The notes beneath the pieces are model-generated. The model saw only the letters and a list, made by a program, of their open reading frames with translations, was not told the origin of the DNA and did no database searches. Made by a program: the position numbers and the translations under genes. A DNA stretch of 64,000 nucleotides from [Haemophilus] felis. Lineage in GTDB: Bacteria; Pseudomonadota; Gammaproteobacteria; Enterobacterales; Pasteurellaceae. The stretch is from positions 1 through 64,000 of the forward strand of contig MUYB01000007.1 of NCBI GenBank assembly GCA_002015125.1, read 5' to 3'. Shown here piece after piece: positions 27,700 to 35,626 of the stretch (its first letter is position 1; every line of letters begins with the position of its first letter).

Positions 27700-29140
27700 G
27701 TAATGTTGAATAAATTTGCGAGTTTTTGCTCGGTTCAATTCGGTTGATTGCTGGTTTCATTGCTTGCTGGGCTTGCTCAACGCTGGCATACACACCAAGT
27801 CCTGCGAAGGTGAACATTGCAGCCCCTAACACTGTGCTTTCGGCGACGTCCACCACATCAATGGGCATATTTAAGACATCAGCACGAATTTGGTTCCAAA
27901 GACGATTTTTTGAACCGCCGCCAACACAGAGCAAACTGTCTGCTTTAAATTGTCCCACTTGTTCCAACACCGCCAAGCCTTCTTTCAGGCGATACGCCAT
28001 ATATTCCAATCCCGCACGGTAGATTTCACCTCGAGTTTTGTGCATTGAAAGCCCTGCGATTATGCCACTTTGGTTAGTTGTACCGTCAAATCGACCTTGC
28101 AGCTGCACCCCATTAGCGCCAGCGGCAACAGCTTCCCCCTCTGCAATCATTGTAGGGTAATAATCAGGCGTGCCAGCCACATCGCTAAAGAAGGTTTTAC
28201 CAAGCCATTCCATCACACCTGAACCCACCCATTGCACCGCTGGATTAAAACAATGTGCTTTCGCATCAAATTCCGTGGTTAAACCGTGCGGTACAAATTG
28301 AAAATGTGGCTGTGCCACCGATGTTCTTGCCATCAAAATTTCCCACGTACCTGAACTTAGCACTGGTTGATTAAGCCCTGCACCAGAGCCAAACACCGCA
28401 AATTGTGTGTCGTGGCCTGCGGAAAGCACAGGGATTTGTGCTAAGCCAAAACGTTCAGCCAACGCCGGCGTCAGTGTCCCCACTTGTTCGCCTGCATGCT
28501 TCATTGGTGGGAAATGCTGTTTAGTTAGCCCTAATTTTGCCAACACCTCATCGTCCCAATCACCTGTTTGCAAGTTAGTCATCATCGACGTGCCAGCCAT
28601 AGTGTGATCAGTACTAAATTCGCCAGTTAAGCGTTGAGTTAGCATCGATGAGATAAACACAAATTTGTCCATTTGGGCGAACACTTCAGGTTGATTTTCT
28701 TTCAACCAAATTAATTTGAACAAGGTGTTAAAACTATATTGACCAATGCCATTGCGTAAATAAAGTTGTTCAACATCAAAATATTGGCTCAACCGTTCCA
28801 TCACAGGAATGGTGCGAGGGCATTTCCACGAAATAATAGGATAAAGCTGTTTACCGTTTTTATCGAAAGGTGCACCGTCCACACCAAAGGTAGTAACGGA
28901 AATGCCTTTGATTTCATTAAGATCAACGTGCTGTTGTTTAAGTTGTGAAAAAGTGTGTTCCGCACAAATGAGCAGTTTTTGCCAAATTTCCTCGAAATCC
29001 CAAATGTGGTAATCCGCCGCTTCCGCCCCAGTTTGGGTATTGTTGGCAAGATGATGTGAAGCAACGATTTTGCCTTGTTGGTTAATGGCAATTGTGCGTA
29101 AATTTGTTGCACCGCAGTCAAAAATTAGCGAGATAGGCAT
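27692..29140 (-). CDS. fucK: L-fuculokinase FucK
   Basis: A 482-residue FGGY-family kinase. The N-terminal phosphate loop is FDCGATNLRTIAIN; the FGGY signature and C-terminal ATP-binding segments (LSSGTWEI, CVGGGSKNRLWNQIRADVL) are present. It phosphorylates L-fuculose to L-fuculose-1-phosphate. It lies between fucI and fucU, with a 114-bp gap to fucI that holds a repeat element, and normal length indicates it is intact. Confidence 0.94.
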   Translation of the reverse strand: MPISLIFDCGATNLRTIAINQQGKIVASHHLANNTQTGAEAADYHIWDFEEIWQKLLICAEHTFSQLKQQHVDLNEIKGISVTTFGVDGAPFDKNGKQLYPIISWKCPRTIPVMERLSQYFDVEQLYLRNGIGQYSFNTLFKLIWLKENQPEVFAQMDKFVFISSMLTQRLTGEFSTDHTMAGTSMMTNLQTGDWDDEVLAKLGLTKQHFPPMKHAGEQVGTLTPALAERFGLAQIPVLSAGHDTQFAVFGSGAGLNQPVLSSGTWEILMARTSVAQPHFQFVPHGLTTEFDAKAHCFNPAVQWVGSGVMEWLGKTFFSDVAGTPDYYPTMIAEGEAVAAGANGVQLQGRFDGTTNQSGIIAGLSMHKTRGEIYRAGLEYMAYRLKEGLAVLEQVGQFKADSLLCVGGGSKNRLWNQIRADVLNMPIDVVDVAESTVLGAAMFTFAGLGVYASVEQAQQAMKPAINRIEPSKNSQIYSTLQM

Positions 29141-29162
29141 AAATATATCTCCCTTTTCCTTG

Positions 29163-29249
29163 TAGGGTGGGCTTCAGCCCACCATTGACCTTTAGAACGG
29201 TCAGATTTTATGAATTTTCTGCAAAATGGTGGGCAAAATGCCCCCCCTA
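29163..29249. repeat. Small inverted-repeat element between fucK and fucI
   Basis: The segment begins TAGGGTGGGC and ends GCCCCCCCTA, near-perfect terminal inverted repeats, with an internal hairpin GGTGGGCTTCAGCCCACC and a second copy of GGTGGGC near the right end. About 87 bp, no coding capacity. This resembles the TAGGGTGGGCTTCAGCCCACC repeats common in several bacterial genomes and may be a MITE. Confidence 0.65.
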
Positions 29250-29254
29250 CCTAA

Positions 29255-31018
29255 TTAACGATAAAGTGGTCCAAAGTTTTGGCAAGCGCGGTAGTCTTGA
29301 CCTTCTTTGTCCTGACCAAACATATTCCACGCACTTGGGCGGAATACATCTTTATCGGCGACGTTGTGCATATTCACTGGAATACGTAACATTGACGCAA
29401 GGGTGATTAAATCCGCACCTACGTGTCCGTAAGTAGCGACGCAGTGGTTTGCACCCCAATTTGCCATTACAGAATACACATCTGTGAACGCTCCTTGTCC
29501 TGTAACACGTGGTACGAACCAAGTGGTTGGCCAAGTTTCGTTGGTACGTTTATTAAGAACGTCGTGGACATTTTCTGGTAAATCAATTGACCAACCTTCC
29601 GCAATTTGCAACACAGGACCGATACCTTTCACGAGATTAATACGGTGCATTGTGAACGGCATTCCACCTTTGGTTAAATATTGAGATGATAAGCCACCCC
29701 CACGGAAGTATTCATACACCGCTGGACACCAACGGGTGTTTTCTAAACAACGTTTACCGTCTTCTTCTGTCACTTCCCAAGATGGTTTAATCACTGGGTT
29801 GCCGTCTTTGTCTTGATGCTGACCTGTACCGTCTAACGCCGCTGAACCTGAGTTGATCAAGTGAATAAAGCCACTTTCTGGACGCCAGCCTGTAACACGC
29901 TCAACGGAATTCGGACTCCAGTAAGTCCGCACATCAGCGAAAATTTGTGCTTGACCTGTCAACAAGTGACCAAACAACATATTCACTGCATTTAAGCTAT
30001 CGTTTTCTGTTGCCAAAATGTACGGCGGACGTACGCCATTCCAGTCGTAAGTGGAGTTAAGCAAGGCTTCCATAAAGTCGCCGTTCGGGCTGTGGTCTGT
30101 CCAATGGCGTTGACCTTGGAAACCTGCCGCAAGTGCATTATGACCCATTGCTTCTTCACCAAATTTCGGTGCTAATTTCGGATTACCCACCATTAAATCG
30201 CGAGTGATTAAGGTCATTTTCACCAACGTTTCACGCAATTTTGCTCTTTCTTCAGCATTCATTTGGTTTTCAGGGGCATTAACATCAACGCCATCTAGGC
30301 AATATTCATTCGCCCATTTGAGTGCTAATTCATATTCTTCTTTGTCGTAAATGCCACGTTCAATACGGCGAGTGATTTCACTCATATCCACATATTCGTT
30401 ACGCATTCCCAAATAATCTTGGAAGAAGGCTTGATTCACGATGGAGCCTGCAATCCCCATTGAAACAGCACCGATGGATAGATAAGATTTGCCACGCAAG
30501 GTTGCCACCGCAAGACCTGCACGGGCAAAGCGTAAGAGTTTTTCTCTCACATCATCAGGAATGGATTGATCGCTAGCTTCTTGCACTTCAGTACCGTAGA
30601 TAGAAAATGCAGGCAAGCCCATTTGATTGTGTCCAGCCAACGCCGCTGCCAAATATACTGCTCCTGGGCGTTCTGTACCGTTAAAGCCCCAAATGGCTTT
30701 TGGTGTGTGCGGATCCATATCAATGGTTTCCGAACCGTAACACCAGCAAGGAGTTACCGTTAGCACCACGCCTACGTTTTCACGTTTAAATTTTTCGGCA
30801 CAAGCAGCGGCCTCAAAAACACCACCAATACAAGTATCCGCGATAACGCATTCTACGAAATCGCCATTAATATGACGCACTTCGCTTTCAAGCAACGCCG
30901 CAACACGTTTTGCCATATTCATGGTTTGATCTTCAAGAGATTCACGCACGCCCTCACGACGACCGTCGATAGTTGGACGAATACCAATTTTTACAGGTGT
31001 AGATTTCAATAGGTTCAT
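29255..31018 (-). CDS. fucI: L-fucose isomerase FucI
   Basis: A 587-residue ketol isomerase converting L-fucose to L-fuculose with Mn2+. The family segments [17 protein letters not shown] and [11 protein letters not shown] carry the conserved metal-binding Glu and Asp, and [16 protein letters not shown] lies near the C terminus. It is the promoter-proximal gene of fucI-fucK-fucU-fucA-ABC. A CRP-like site and fucose-type motifs lie upstream. Confidence 0.95.
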   Translation of the reverse strand: MNLLKSTPVKIGIRPTIDGRREGVRESLEDQTMNMAKRVAALLESEVRHINGDFVECVIADTCIGGVFEAAACAEKFKRENVGVVLTVTPCWCYGSETIDMDPHTPKAIWGFNGTERPGAVYLAAALAGHNQMGLPAFSIYGTEVQEASDQSIPDDVREKLLRFARAGLAVATLRGKSYLSIGAVSMGIAGSIVNQAFFQDYLGMRNEYVDMSEITRRIERGIYDKEEYELALKWANEYCLDGVDVNAPENQMNAEERAKLRETLVKMTLITRDLMVGNPKLAPKFGEEAMGHNALAAGFQGQRHWTDHSPNGDFMEALLNSTYDWNGVRPPYILATENDSLNAVNMLFGHLLTGQAQIFADVRTYWSPNSVERVTGWRPESGFIHLINSGSAALDGTGQHQDKDGNPVIKPSWEVTEEDGKRCLENTRWCPAVYEYFRGGGLSSQYLTKGGMPFTMHRINLVKGIGPVLQIAEGWSIDLPENVHDVLNKRTNETWPTTWFVPRVTGQGAFTDVYSVMANWGANHCVATYGHVGADLITLASMLRIPVNMHNVADKDVFRPSAWNMFGQDKEGQDYRACQNFGPLYR

Positions 31019-31134
31019 TTTTATACCCTCTTACTTTGTAATTATGAAAATGAATGCTGTAAATAAGCTACCCACAATTATTTTTTCGCAAAAGAACTAA
31101 AGAACCTAATATTATTGAAATTTGAATTCGAATA

Positions 31135-31150
31135 TGTGAAAGAGATCACG
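31135..31150 (-). promoter_or_regulatory. CRP-like site upstream of fucI
   Basis: TGTGAAAGAGATCACG, a near-perfect TGTGA-N6-TCACA site, about 117 bp before fucI. The same 16 bases recur before the second fucA (36479-36494), in both cases followed by AAAAA. Confidence 0.8.
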
Positions 31151-31178
31151 AAAAAAGACTTTTTTTATCGAAAGGCGA

Positions 31179-31223
31179 TGCCCGAATATTAAAAAACCTG
31201 AACAGTCTCGGTCATTTCGGGCA
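31179..31223 (-). promoter_or_regulatory. Candidate fucose operator upstream of fucI
   Basis: TGCCCGAA (31179-31186) and TTCGGGCA (31216-31223) form an inverted pair; CGGTCA (31209-31214) is a further related half. The motif TGMCCGAA lies 29 bp from the CRP site, exactly as before fucA copy 2, which suggests binding by a shared regulator such as FucR. This is an inference from recurrence. Confidence 0.5.
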
Positions 31224-31233
31224 TTTTTAAGAA

Positions 31234-31983
31234 TCAAACGGTAATTAAAATATCGTGCTTAAGGCAATATTCCCGAAACACACTACTAGGTTGATGATCT
31301 GAAAAAAGAATATCAATTTGTGATAACTCACCCAACTTAATGAGGTTTTTCTGCCCTAATTTAGAATTATCCAGCAATAAAAAACTTTGCCCACAGGCTT
31401 CCATCATTTTACGTTTAATGGGCGCATTTAATTCATTAGATTCCCAAATACTTCCATTTTCGTCCACACCAGTACAAGAGAAAATTCCAATATCAATATG
31501 TAAACGTTGCAAAAGTTGCTCGGAAAGTGGCCCATAAAACGCATCATATTTACTAGAATAAACCCCACCAGTGGCAATGGTTTTAATATTAGGCTTATTC
31601 ACTAACGCGGCAATATTGTGCATGGAATTGGTTACCACAGTACAAGGAATATCAGGAATAAGCTGAGCAAAATGCCAGCTACTAGAACTGGCATCTAAAC
31701 CAATCACCACACCTTCATAAACATATTCTACGGCCTGTTGTGCAATATTACGTTTGGCTTCATAGTTGGAACGTTGGCGAGAATGAAAAGAGCTACCTAA
31801 ATCTTTTGTTTTTTTGCTCACCGCGCCACCATGGACTCGATACAGTAAGCCTTTTTTCTCAAGGGCGGTTAAATCTCGACGAATAGTTTCTACTGCAACA
31901 GAAAACATCTGAGATAACTCATTTACCGACATTTTTCCTGTACGATTGATCTCTTGTAGAATTAAATCACCTCTTTTTTGCAT
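31234..31983 (-). CDS. fucR: DeoR-family fucose regulator FucR
   Basis: A 249-residue DeoR-family protein with N-terminal winged helix (MSVNELSQMFSVAVETIRRDLTALEKKGLLYRVHGGAV) and a C-terminal DeoRC sensor domain (VVIGLDASSSSWHFA, IKTIATGGVYSSKYDAFYGPL). The ATG at 31983 is chosen over an upstream in-frame start because GAGGAT lies at the correct spacing. It lies directly upstream of fucI on the same strand, as in other fuc clusters, and should respond to fuculose-1-phosphate. Activator or repressor role cannot be read here. Confidence 0.85.
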   Translation of the reverse strand: MQKRGDLILQEINRTGKMSVNELSQMFSVAVETIRRDLTALEKKGLLYRVHGGAVSKKTKDLGSSFHSRQRSNYEAKRNIAQQAVEYVYEGVVIGLDASSSSWHFAQLIPDIPCTVVTNSMHNIAALVNKPNIKTIATGGVYSSKYDAFYGPLSEQLLQRLHIDIGIFSCTGVDENGSIWESNELNAPIKRKMMEACGQSFLLLDNSKLGQKNLIKLGELSQIDILFSDHQPSSVFREYCLKHDILITV

Positions 31984-32202
31984 AAAAAGTATCCTCAAAT
32001 AGATGATGTCAAAACGGATTTTAGCCCAGAGCAAAAAAACAAATCAAACAGAATAGATTTTTTTGTTTCGGTTTTTGAAACAGCTCACATTTTTTGCAAA
32101 ATTCCCTGATAAAAATGCGCATTAATAGCGTAGAAACATGGATCCTTATGAGCGAAAAACTGCCGATTTCCACTACCAATATTAATTTGGAATCTTTGTA
32201 CA

Positions 32203-32273
32203 GACGCGACGCTCGCGTCCAAACGAATGGGAATTTTCCACATTTGTTGGGAAAACCAAAATGGACGCCAGCA
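32203..32273 (+). repeat. Dispersed repeat, copy A
   Basis: A GACGCGACGCTCGCGTC hairpin (32203-32219) is followed at 32235-32273 by a core of about 39 bp (TTCCACATTTGTTGGGAAAA ... ATGGACGCCAGC) that recurs in degenerate form at 33215-33253 and 34172-34210. It interrupts a possible truncated reading frame (see findings). The rest of 31984-32317 shows no gene I can support. Confidence 0.6.
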
Positions 32274-32317
32274 TAAACCCACCAGTATGAATTATGTGTG
32301 AATTCACGCCCTACAGG

Positions 32318-32737
32318 CTAATTGATAAGATCGAACTTTCGCTGATAAACCTCGTCCCTCTCCAATACATAGCTTTCCACATCGTCATAAATCCATTCAA
32401 GAAAACTATCAAGATCTTCAATATATTTTTCTGCTTGCTGCCTTGCATAAGCCTTGGCATCCGTTGGGAAAATTTGATGATGAAATGGTTTCCGTTCATC
32501 ATAGCACCATTGTTCAACCTCAGCGGGTTTAGGTTCTTCTGAAACATCCCAGCTAATGTCTTCTGAAGCATCCCAACTAATTTCCTCTTCCCCTTCCCAA
32601 CGACTGACTTCTTCATCGTCTTTTGGAGCTGTCTTATTATACAAAATACGAATAAGTTCCTGTTCTTCTTCAGTAGGAAGAATTTCATAAAGCCAGACCT
32701 CAGAAAACAGGATTTGATTGAAAATAAAAGATCTCAT
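32318..32737 (-). CDS. Hypothetical acidic protein
   Basis: I do not recognise this 139-residue protein. It is strongly acidic and rich in Trp and Glu. It has a tandem 8-residue repeat around residues 51-66 (EISWDASE, DISWDVSE), and a charged C-terminal helix (AKAYARQQAEKYIEDLDSFLEW). No signal peptide or membrane helix is clear. AGAGGA lies at the right distance before the ATG and overlaps the stop of a 21-codon ORF immediately upstream, so the two are probably translationally coupled. It lies upstream of fucR on the same strand. Possible roles include an immunity or antitoxin-like partner, but nothing in the sequence proves it. Confidence 0.6.
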   Translation of the reverse strand: MRSFIFNQILFSEVWLYEILPTEEEQELIRILYNKTAPKDDEEVSRWEGEEEISWDASEDISWDVSEEPKPAEVEQWCYDERKPFHHQIFPTDAKAYARQQAEKYIEDLDSFLEWIYDDVESYVLERDEVYQRKFDLIN

Positions 32738-32747
32738 TATTTATCCT

Positions 32748-32813
32748 CTAAGCGTTTTGATAAATCAACATCAAGAGCGGAATGGTAACGAGTTCAAAGA
32801 GAAATGAGTTCAT
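32748..32813 (-). CDS. Micro-ORF for a 21-residue hydrophobic peptide
   Basis: Begins MNSFLFELV and ends LIYQNA, with a hydrophobic centre. AGAAGGA lies 6-7 bp before the ATG, a strong ribosome binding site, and its TAG leads straight into the AGAGGA of the acidic-protein gene. It could be a leader peptide, a small membrane peptide or a toxin of a two-gene pair. Upstream is a large hairpin (32860-32950). Not recognised as a known family. Confidence 0.5.
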   Translation of the reverse strand: MNSFLFELVTIPLLMLIYQNA

Positions 32814-32859
32814 AATGATTTCCTTCTGTGAGTTGAAAAATAATTAGAGACGAAGGAAA

Positions 32860-32950
32860 CCCCAAAAAGAAAGCCCCTTCATTACCACTTTTTCAAGCCT
32901 TTTTCAGCTTAAAAAGCAAAAGTCGTAATGAAGGGACTATTCTCTTTGGG
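32860..32950 (-). promoter_or_regulatory. Large inverted repeat, possible attenuator
   Basis: CCCTTCATTAC (32875-32885) pairs perfectly with GTAATGAAGGG (32925-32935), with further pairing outside (CCCCAAAAAGA / TCTCTTTGGG) and inside (TTTTTCAAGCC region). On the minus strand the inner stem is followed by GCTTTCTTTTT, like an intrinsic terminator, about 45 bp before the micro-ORF. On the plus strand no gene precedes it. Confidence 0.5.
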
Positions 32951-33214
32951 CAAAAAGGTATTATTTAATAGGGTACTTGTCAAGGGAAATTTTACAGTAC
33001 ATTTTTTCACCAAAATCCATATAAACACTGGTAAAATCTCAAAAGAAGCTTGTCAACAAAAATATTTCTACTGGTTTGATTGATGCTTTTTTGTTCTATT
33101 TTATAAACAAAGGATTACGTCCACCCCAAGGATAGTGCTCATCTTTGATTAGTACTGTTAGCAATTAGGTATTAAAAAGCACGCCTGTGGACACAAGCGT
33201 TATTGTGGGCGGTA

Positions 33215-33253
33215 TTTTCACATTCTTTGGGGAAACCACAATGGATGCCAACG
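33215..33253 (+). repeat. Dispersed repeat, copy B
   Basis: Core TTTTCACATTCTTTGGGGAA ... ATGGATGCCAACG, related to copies A and C. Apart from this, 32951-33480 holds only AT-rich intergenic sequence, including two TTGACA-like boxes on the minus strand (32987-32993, 33051-33057) but no convincing gene. Confidence 0.55.
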
Positions 33254-33488
33254 TGGTATCCGTACAATCACTCCGTTAAGCATATTGGAAATGGATTTAT
33301 TTGACACTATTGTTTATTCATTCTAAATTCCTCGCGCACCTAACAATTTTATTACTTGCCATTTTTATATTAAGGATTAGAACGATGATAGGACCTAATT
33401 TAAACGAAGGCAGGGACGGTAACGACTAATGGAATGGAAACTCCACCCCCAAATGTAACATCATCGTTTACACTATTGAGTCATTACT

Positions 33489-33505
33489 GTATCATTACGC
33501 GATAC
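33489..33505 (+). promoter_or_regulatory. Candidate HigA operator
   Basis: GTATC-N7-GATAC palindrome, 16 bp before higB, in the position expected for an autoregulatory toxin-antitoxin operator. Confidence 0.5.
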
Positions 33506-33520
33506 ACAAGGCAGGCGATA

Positions 33521-33799
33521 ATGATTATTTCGTTTAAACATAAAGGCTTAAAGGCATTTTTCGAAACAGGTTCAACGGCTGGTATTCAAGCTAAGCACAT
33601 CAATAAATTACGTTTGCAGCTAGAGACCTTACACCGAGCTGAAAATGTCGAAGCAATGGATGTTCCAGGTTGGCATTTGCATCCGCTCAAAGGCGATTTA
33701 GCCAATCATTGCTCGGTCAAAGTCAATGCTAATTGGCGTTTAACCTTTAAATTTGAAAACGGCGATGCTGAAATTGTGAACTATCAAGACTACCACTAA
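33521..33799 (+). CDS. higB: HigB/RelE-type toxin
   Basis: A 92-residue RelE/ParE-superfamily protein (MIISFKHKGLKAFFETGS, AMDVPGWHLHPLKGD, WRLTFKFENGDAEIVNYQDYH). The HLHPLKG and WRLTF segments are typical of the HigB group, ribosome-dependent mRNA interferases. The ATG at 33521 matches family starts; an upstream in-frame extension is not conserved. higA follows after 12 bp. The pair sits between repeat copies B and C, suggesting an acquired module. Confidence 0.85.
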   Translation: MIISFKHKGLKAFFETGSTAGIQAKHINKLRLQLETLHRAENVEAMDVPGWHLHPLKGDLANHCSVKVNANWRLTFKFENGDAEIVNYQDYH

Positions 33800-33811
33800 A
33801 GAGAGAAGAAA

Positions 33812-34126
33812 ATGAGAATGTTTAATCCTCCACACCCAGGGCTTTTAATCAAAGAATATATCGAAGGCTTTGACAGTAATATTTCGGTATTCGCCCAAAA
33901 ACTCGGCATTTCCCGTGTTTCGCTTTCCAGAATTGTCAATGGCAGAACGGGGATTACCCCTGAAATGGCACTGCGTTTAAGCAAGCTATTACCGAATACC
34001 ACCCCGAATTTTTGGCTCAATATGCAGTCGGATTACGATCTTTGGCACCTTGAACAAGATTGCCATTTCGACATTTTGCCGTTATACCCCCAAAAAACGC
34101 AAACTGACGCAAGAAGCGCACAGTAA
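33812..34126 (+). CDS. higA: HigA-type antitoxin
   Basis: A 104-residue HTH-XRE protein of the HigA family, with the typical N terminus FNPPHPGLLIKEYIEG and helix-turn-helix ISVFAQKLGISRVSLSRIVNGRTGITPEMALRLSK. It neutralises HigB and probably represses the operon. The start may be this ATG or the ATG two codons later (33818). It follows higB, the inverted toxin-first order typical of higBA. Confidence 0.88.
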   Translation: MRMFNPPHPGLLIKEYIEGFDSNISVFAQKLGISRVSLSRIVNGRTGITPEMALRLSKLLPNTTPNFWLNMQSDYDLWHLEQDCHFDILPLYPQKTQTDARSAQ

Positions 34127-34171
34127 CCGCCTTTTAACACCTCTCCCGCTCGTTGGCGTCGGAAAATGAGA

Positions 34172-34210
34172 ACTTCCACCTTTATTGGAAAATCACAATG
34201 GATGCTAGCG
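34172..34210 (+). repeat. Dispersed repeat, copy C
   Basis: Core ACTTCCACCTTTATTGGAAA ... ATGGATGCTAGCG, related to copies A and B, in the same orientation, 45 bp after higA. Confidence 0.5.
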
Positions 34211-34238
34211 TTCTTGTTGATATTTGAAAGCTGAATCC

Positions 34239-34273
34239 ATAAAAAACACGCGTTGGGAACGCGTGTTTTTTAG
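34239..34273. terminator. Bidirectional terminator between higA and fucP
   Basis: AAAAAACACGCGTT / AACGCGTGTTTTTT, symmetrical with A and T runs on both sides, so it can end both converging transcripts. Confidence 0.85.
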
Positions 34274-34292
34274 CTTCATTTTGAGTGAACGC

Positions 34293-35579
34293 TTATTTAA
34301 GGACTTTCCAAGTGCGGTAACCGTAAATGGCGATCACCACAAAGCAAATCAATGGAAGAACGAAAGATACATTAACCGCAGGCATGCCCATAAGTTCTTT
34401 TTGGTCAATAATGATACCTTGTAGAGGTGGCATTAACGCACCGCCCACAATCGCCATTACTAAACCCGCCGCGCCTAAAGTTGATTCTTCTTTTTGATTA
34501 TAAAGAGCGATACCGTAAATGGTTGGGAACATCAAGGACATAAATCCAGAAGTTAAGATTAAGCAATATAAACCTAAATCACCGTCGATAAAGATAACGC
34601 CGAGAATACAGAAGAAACCGCAAATCGCAAATAACATCAACATAAATTCCGCTTTGAGGTATTTCATTAAGCTGGTGCTAATAAAACGGCTGGCGATAAA
34701 GATACTCATAGCAATGATATTAAAGTTTTGTGCTTCAGATTTGGTGTAACCAAGACGTTCTGCATATTGGATGATAAACGTCCAGCACATAATTTGCACG
34801 CCCACATAGAATACTTGAGCAAGTACACCCTCGCGGTATTTTTCATTTTTTGACAAACGTTGGAAAGATTCTTTAAAGCTAATACGTGCGCTTTCTTCCG
34901 TATGAGTTTTTGGCATATTGTATAAGCCGATGATGATAAACATCACAATTACCACGCAGCCTAAAATCACATAAGGATTGCGAATGATTTCTAAGTCATG
35001 GCTTCTTACTACCGCTTTCTCTGTTGCTGATAAGGTTTGGAAAACAAGATGACCAGCGGCATCCCGTTTATCTGATTCCAAACTGGTTAACACAATTTGT
35101 GAAGCCACAAACATTCCCGTAATTGAACCTAATGGATTAAAGGCTTGCGCCAAATTCAAACGGCGAGTGGCTGTTTGCGGATCACCCATAGAAAGAATAT
35201 AAGGATTGGCGGTGGTTTCTAAAAAAGCGAGACCAAAGGTTAAAATATAAAGAGAAAGCAAGAAAAAGGTGAACTCTTCATAAAGCGCCGCAGGATAAAA
35301 CAATAAGGCGCCAACGGCATACAACACTAATCCTAATAACACTCCACATTTGTAGCTGTGGCGTGTGACGAAAATCGCCGCTGGAATTGCCATGGTGCCG
35401 TAACCACCATAGAAAGCGAATTGCACTAAGGCTGCTTCAGAAGCAGGAATTTCCATGACGGTTTGGAATACCGCCACCATAGGATTAGTAATATCGTTAG
35501 CAAACCCCCACAAGGCAAATAAGCTTGTGATTAAAATAAAAGGCACGAGATATTTCTTCTCAAGAACTTTTGCTGTCAT
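34293..35579 (-). CDS. fucP: L-fucose:proton symporter FucP
   Basis: A 428-residue major facilitator with about 12 membrane helices, of the FHS (FucP) family. The characteristic segments are FALWGFANDITNPMV, QFAFYGGYGTMAIPA, LGLAFLETTANPYI and a loop LNLAQAFNPLGSITGM. It imports L-fucose with protons. It lies 47 bp downstream of fucA copy 2 and is thus expressed from the CRP-containing promoter at about 36.5 kb, separately from the CUT2 transporter. Confidence 0.93.
   Translation of the reverse strand: MTAKVLEKKYLVPFILITSLFALWGFANDITNPMVAVFQTVMEIPASEAALVQFAFYGGYGTMAIPAAIFVTRHSYKCGVLLGLVLYAVGALLFYPAALYEEFTFFLLSLYILTFGLAFLETTANPYILSMGDPQTATRRLNLAQAFNPLGSITGMFVASQIVLTSLESDKRDAAGHLVFQTLSATEKAVVRSHDLEIIRNPYVILGCVVIVMFIIIGLYNMPKTHTEESARISFKESFQRLSKNEKYREGVLAQVFYVGVQIMCWTFIIQYAERLGYTKSEAQNFNIIAMSIFIASRFISTSLMKYLKAEFMLMLFAICGFFCILGVIFIDGDLGLYCLILTSGFMSLMFPTIYGIALYNQKEESTLGAAGLVMAIVGGALMPPLQGIIIDQKELMGMPAVNVSFVLPLICFVVIAIYGYRTWKVLK
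34310..34318 (+). other. DNA uptake signal core AAGTGCGGT
   Basis: Exact match to the Haemophilus-type core, near the 3' end of fucP. Confidence 0.65.
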
Positions 35580-35626
35580 AGCGTCACCCCAATAGTTATG
35601 AACTCCAAATATATTTTTAATTATGT

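Noticed and set aside
31179..31223. Inverted repeat after fucR as a simple terminator
   Set aside because: The arms are about 30 bp apart, no clean T run follows on the minus strand, and the same motif recurs before fucA copy 2 and fucO, so a regulatory site is a better reading.
32094..32276. 60-codon plus-strand ORF as a complete gene
   Set aside because: Its second half is translated from the repeat palindrome and core; at most its first part is a gene fragment, so it is reported as a finding and not as a gene.
32926..33090. Plus-strand ORF beginning ATGAAGGGA in the large inverted repeat
   Set aside because: It starts within the hairpin arm, lacks a ribosome binding site and its translation shows no protein-like features.
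33383..33429. 14-codon ORF with AAGGA upstream, before higB
   Set aside because: Too short, no sequence features, and lies in the probable higBA promoter region.
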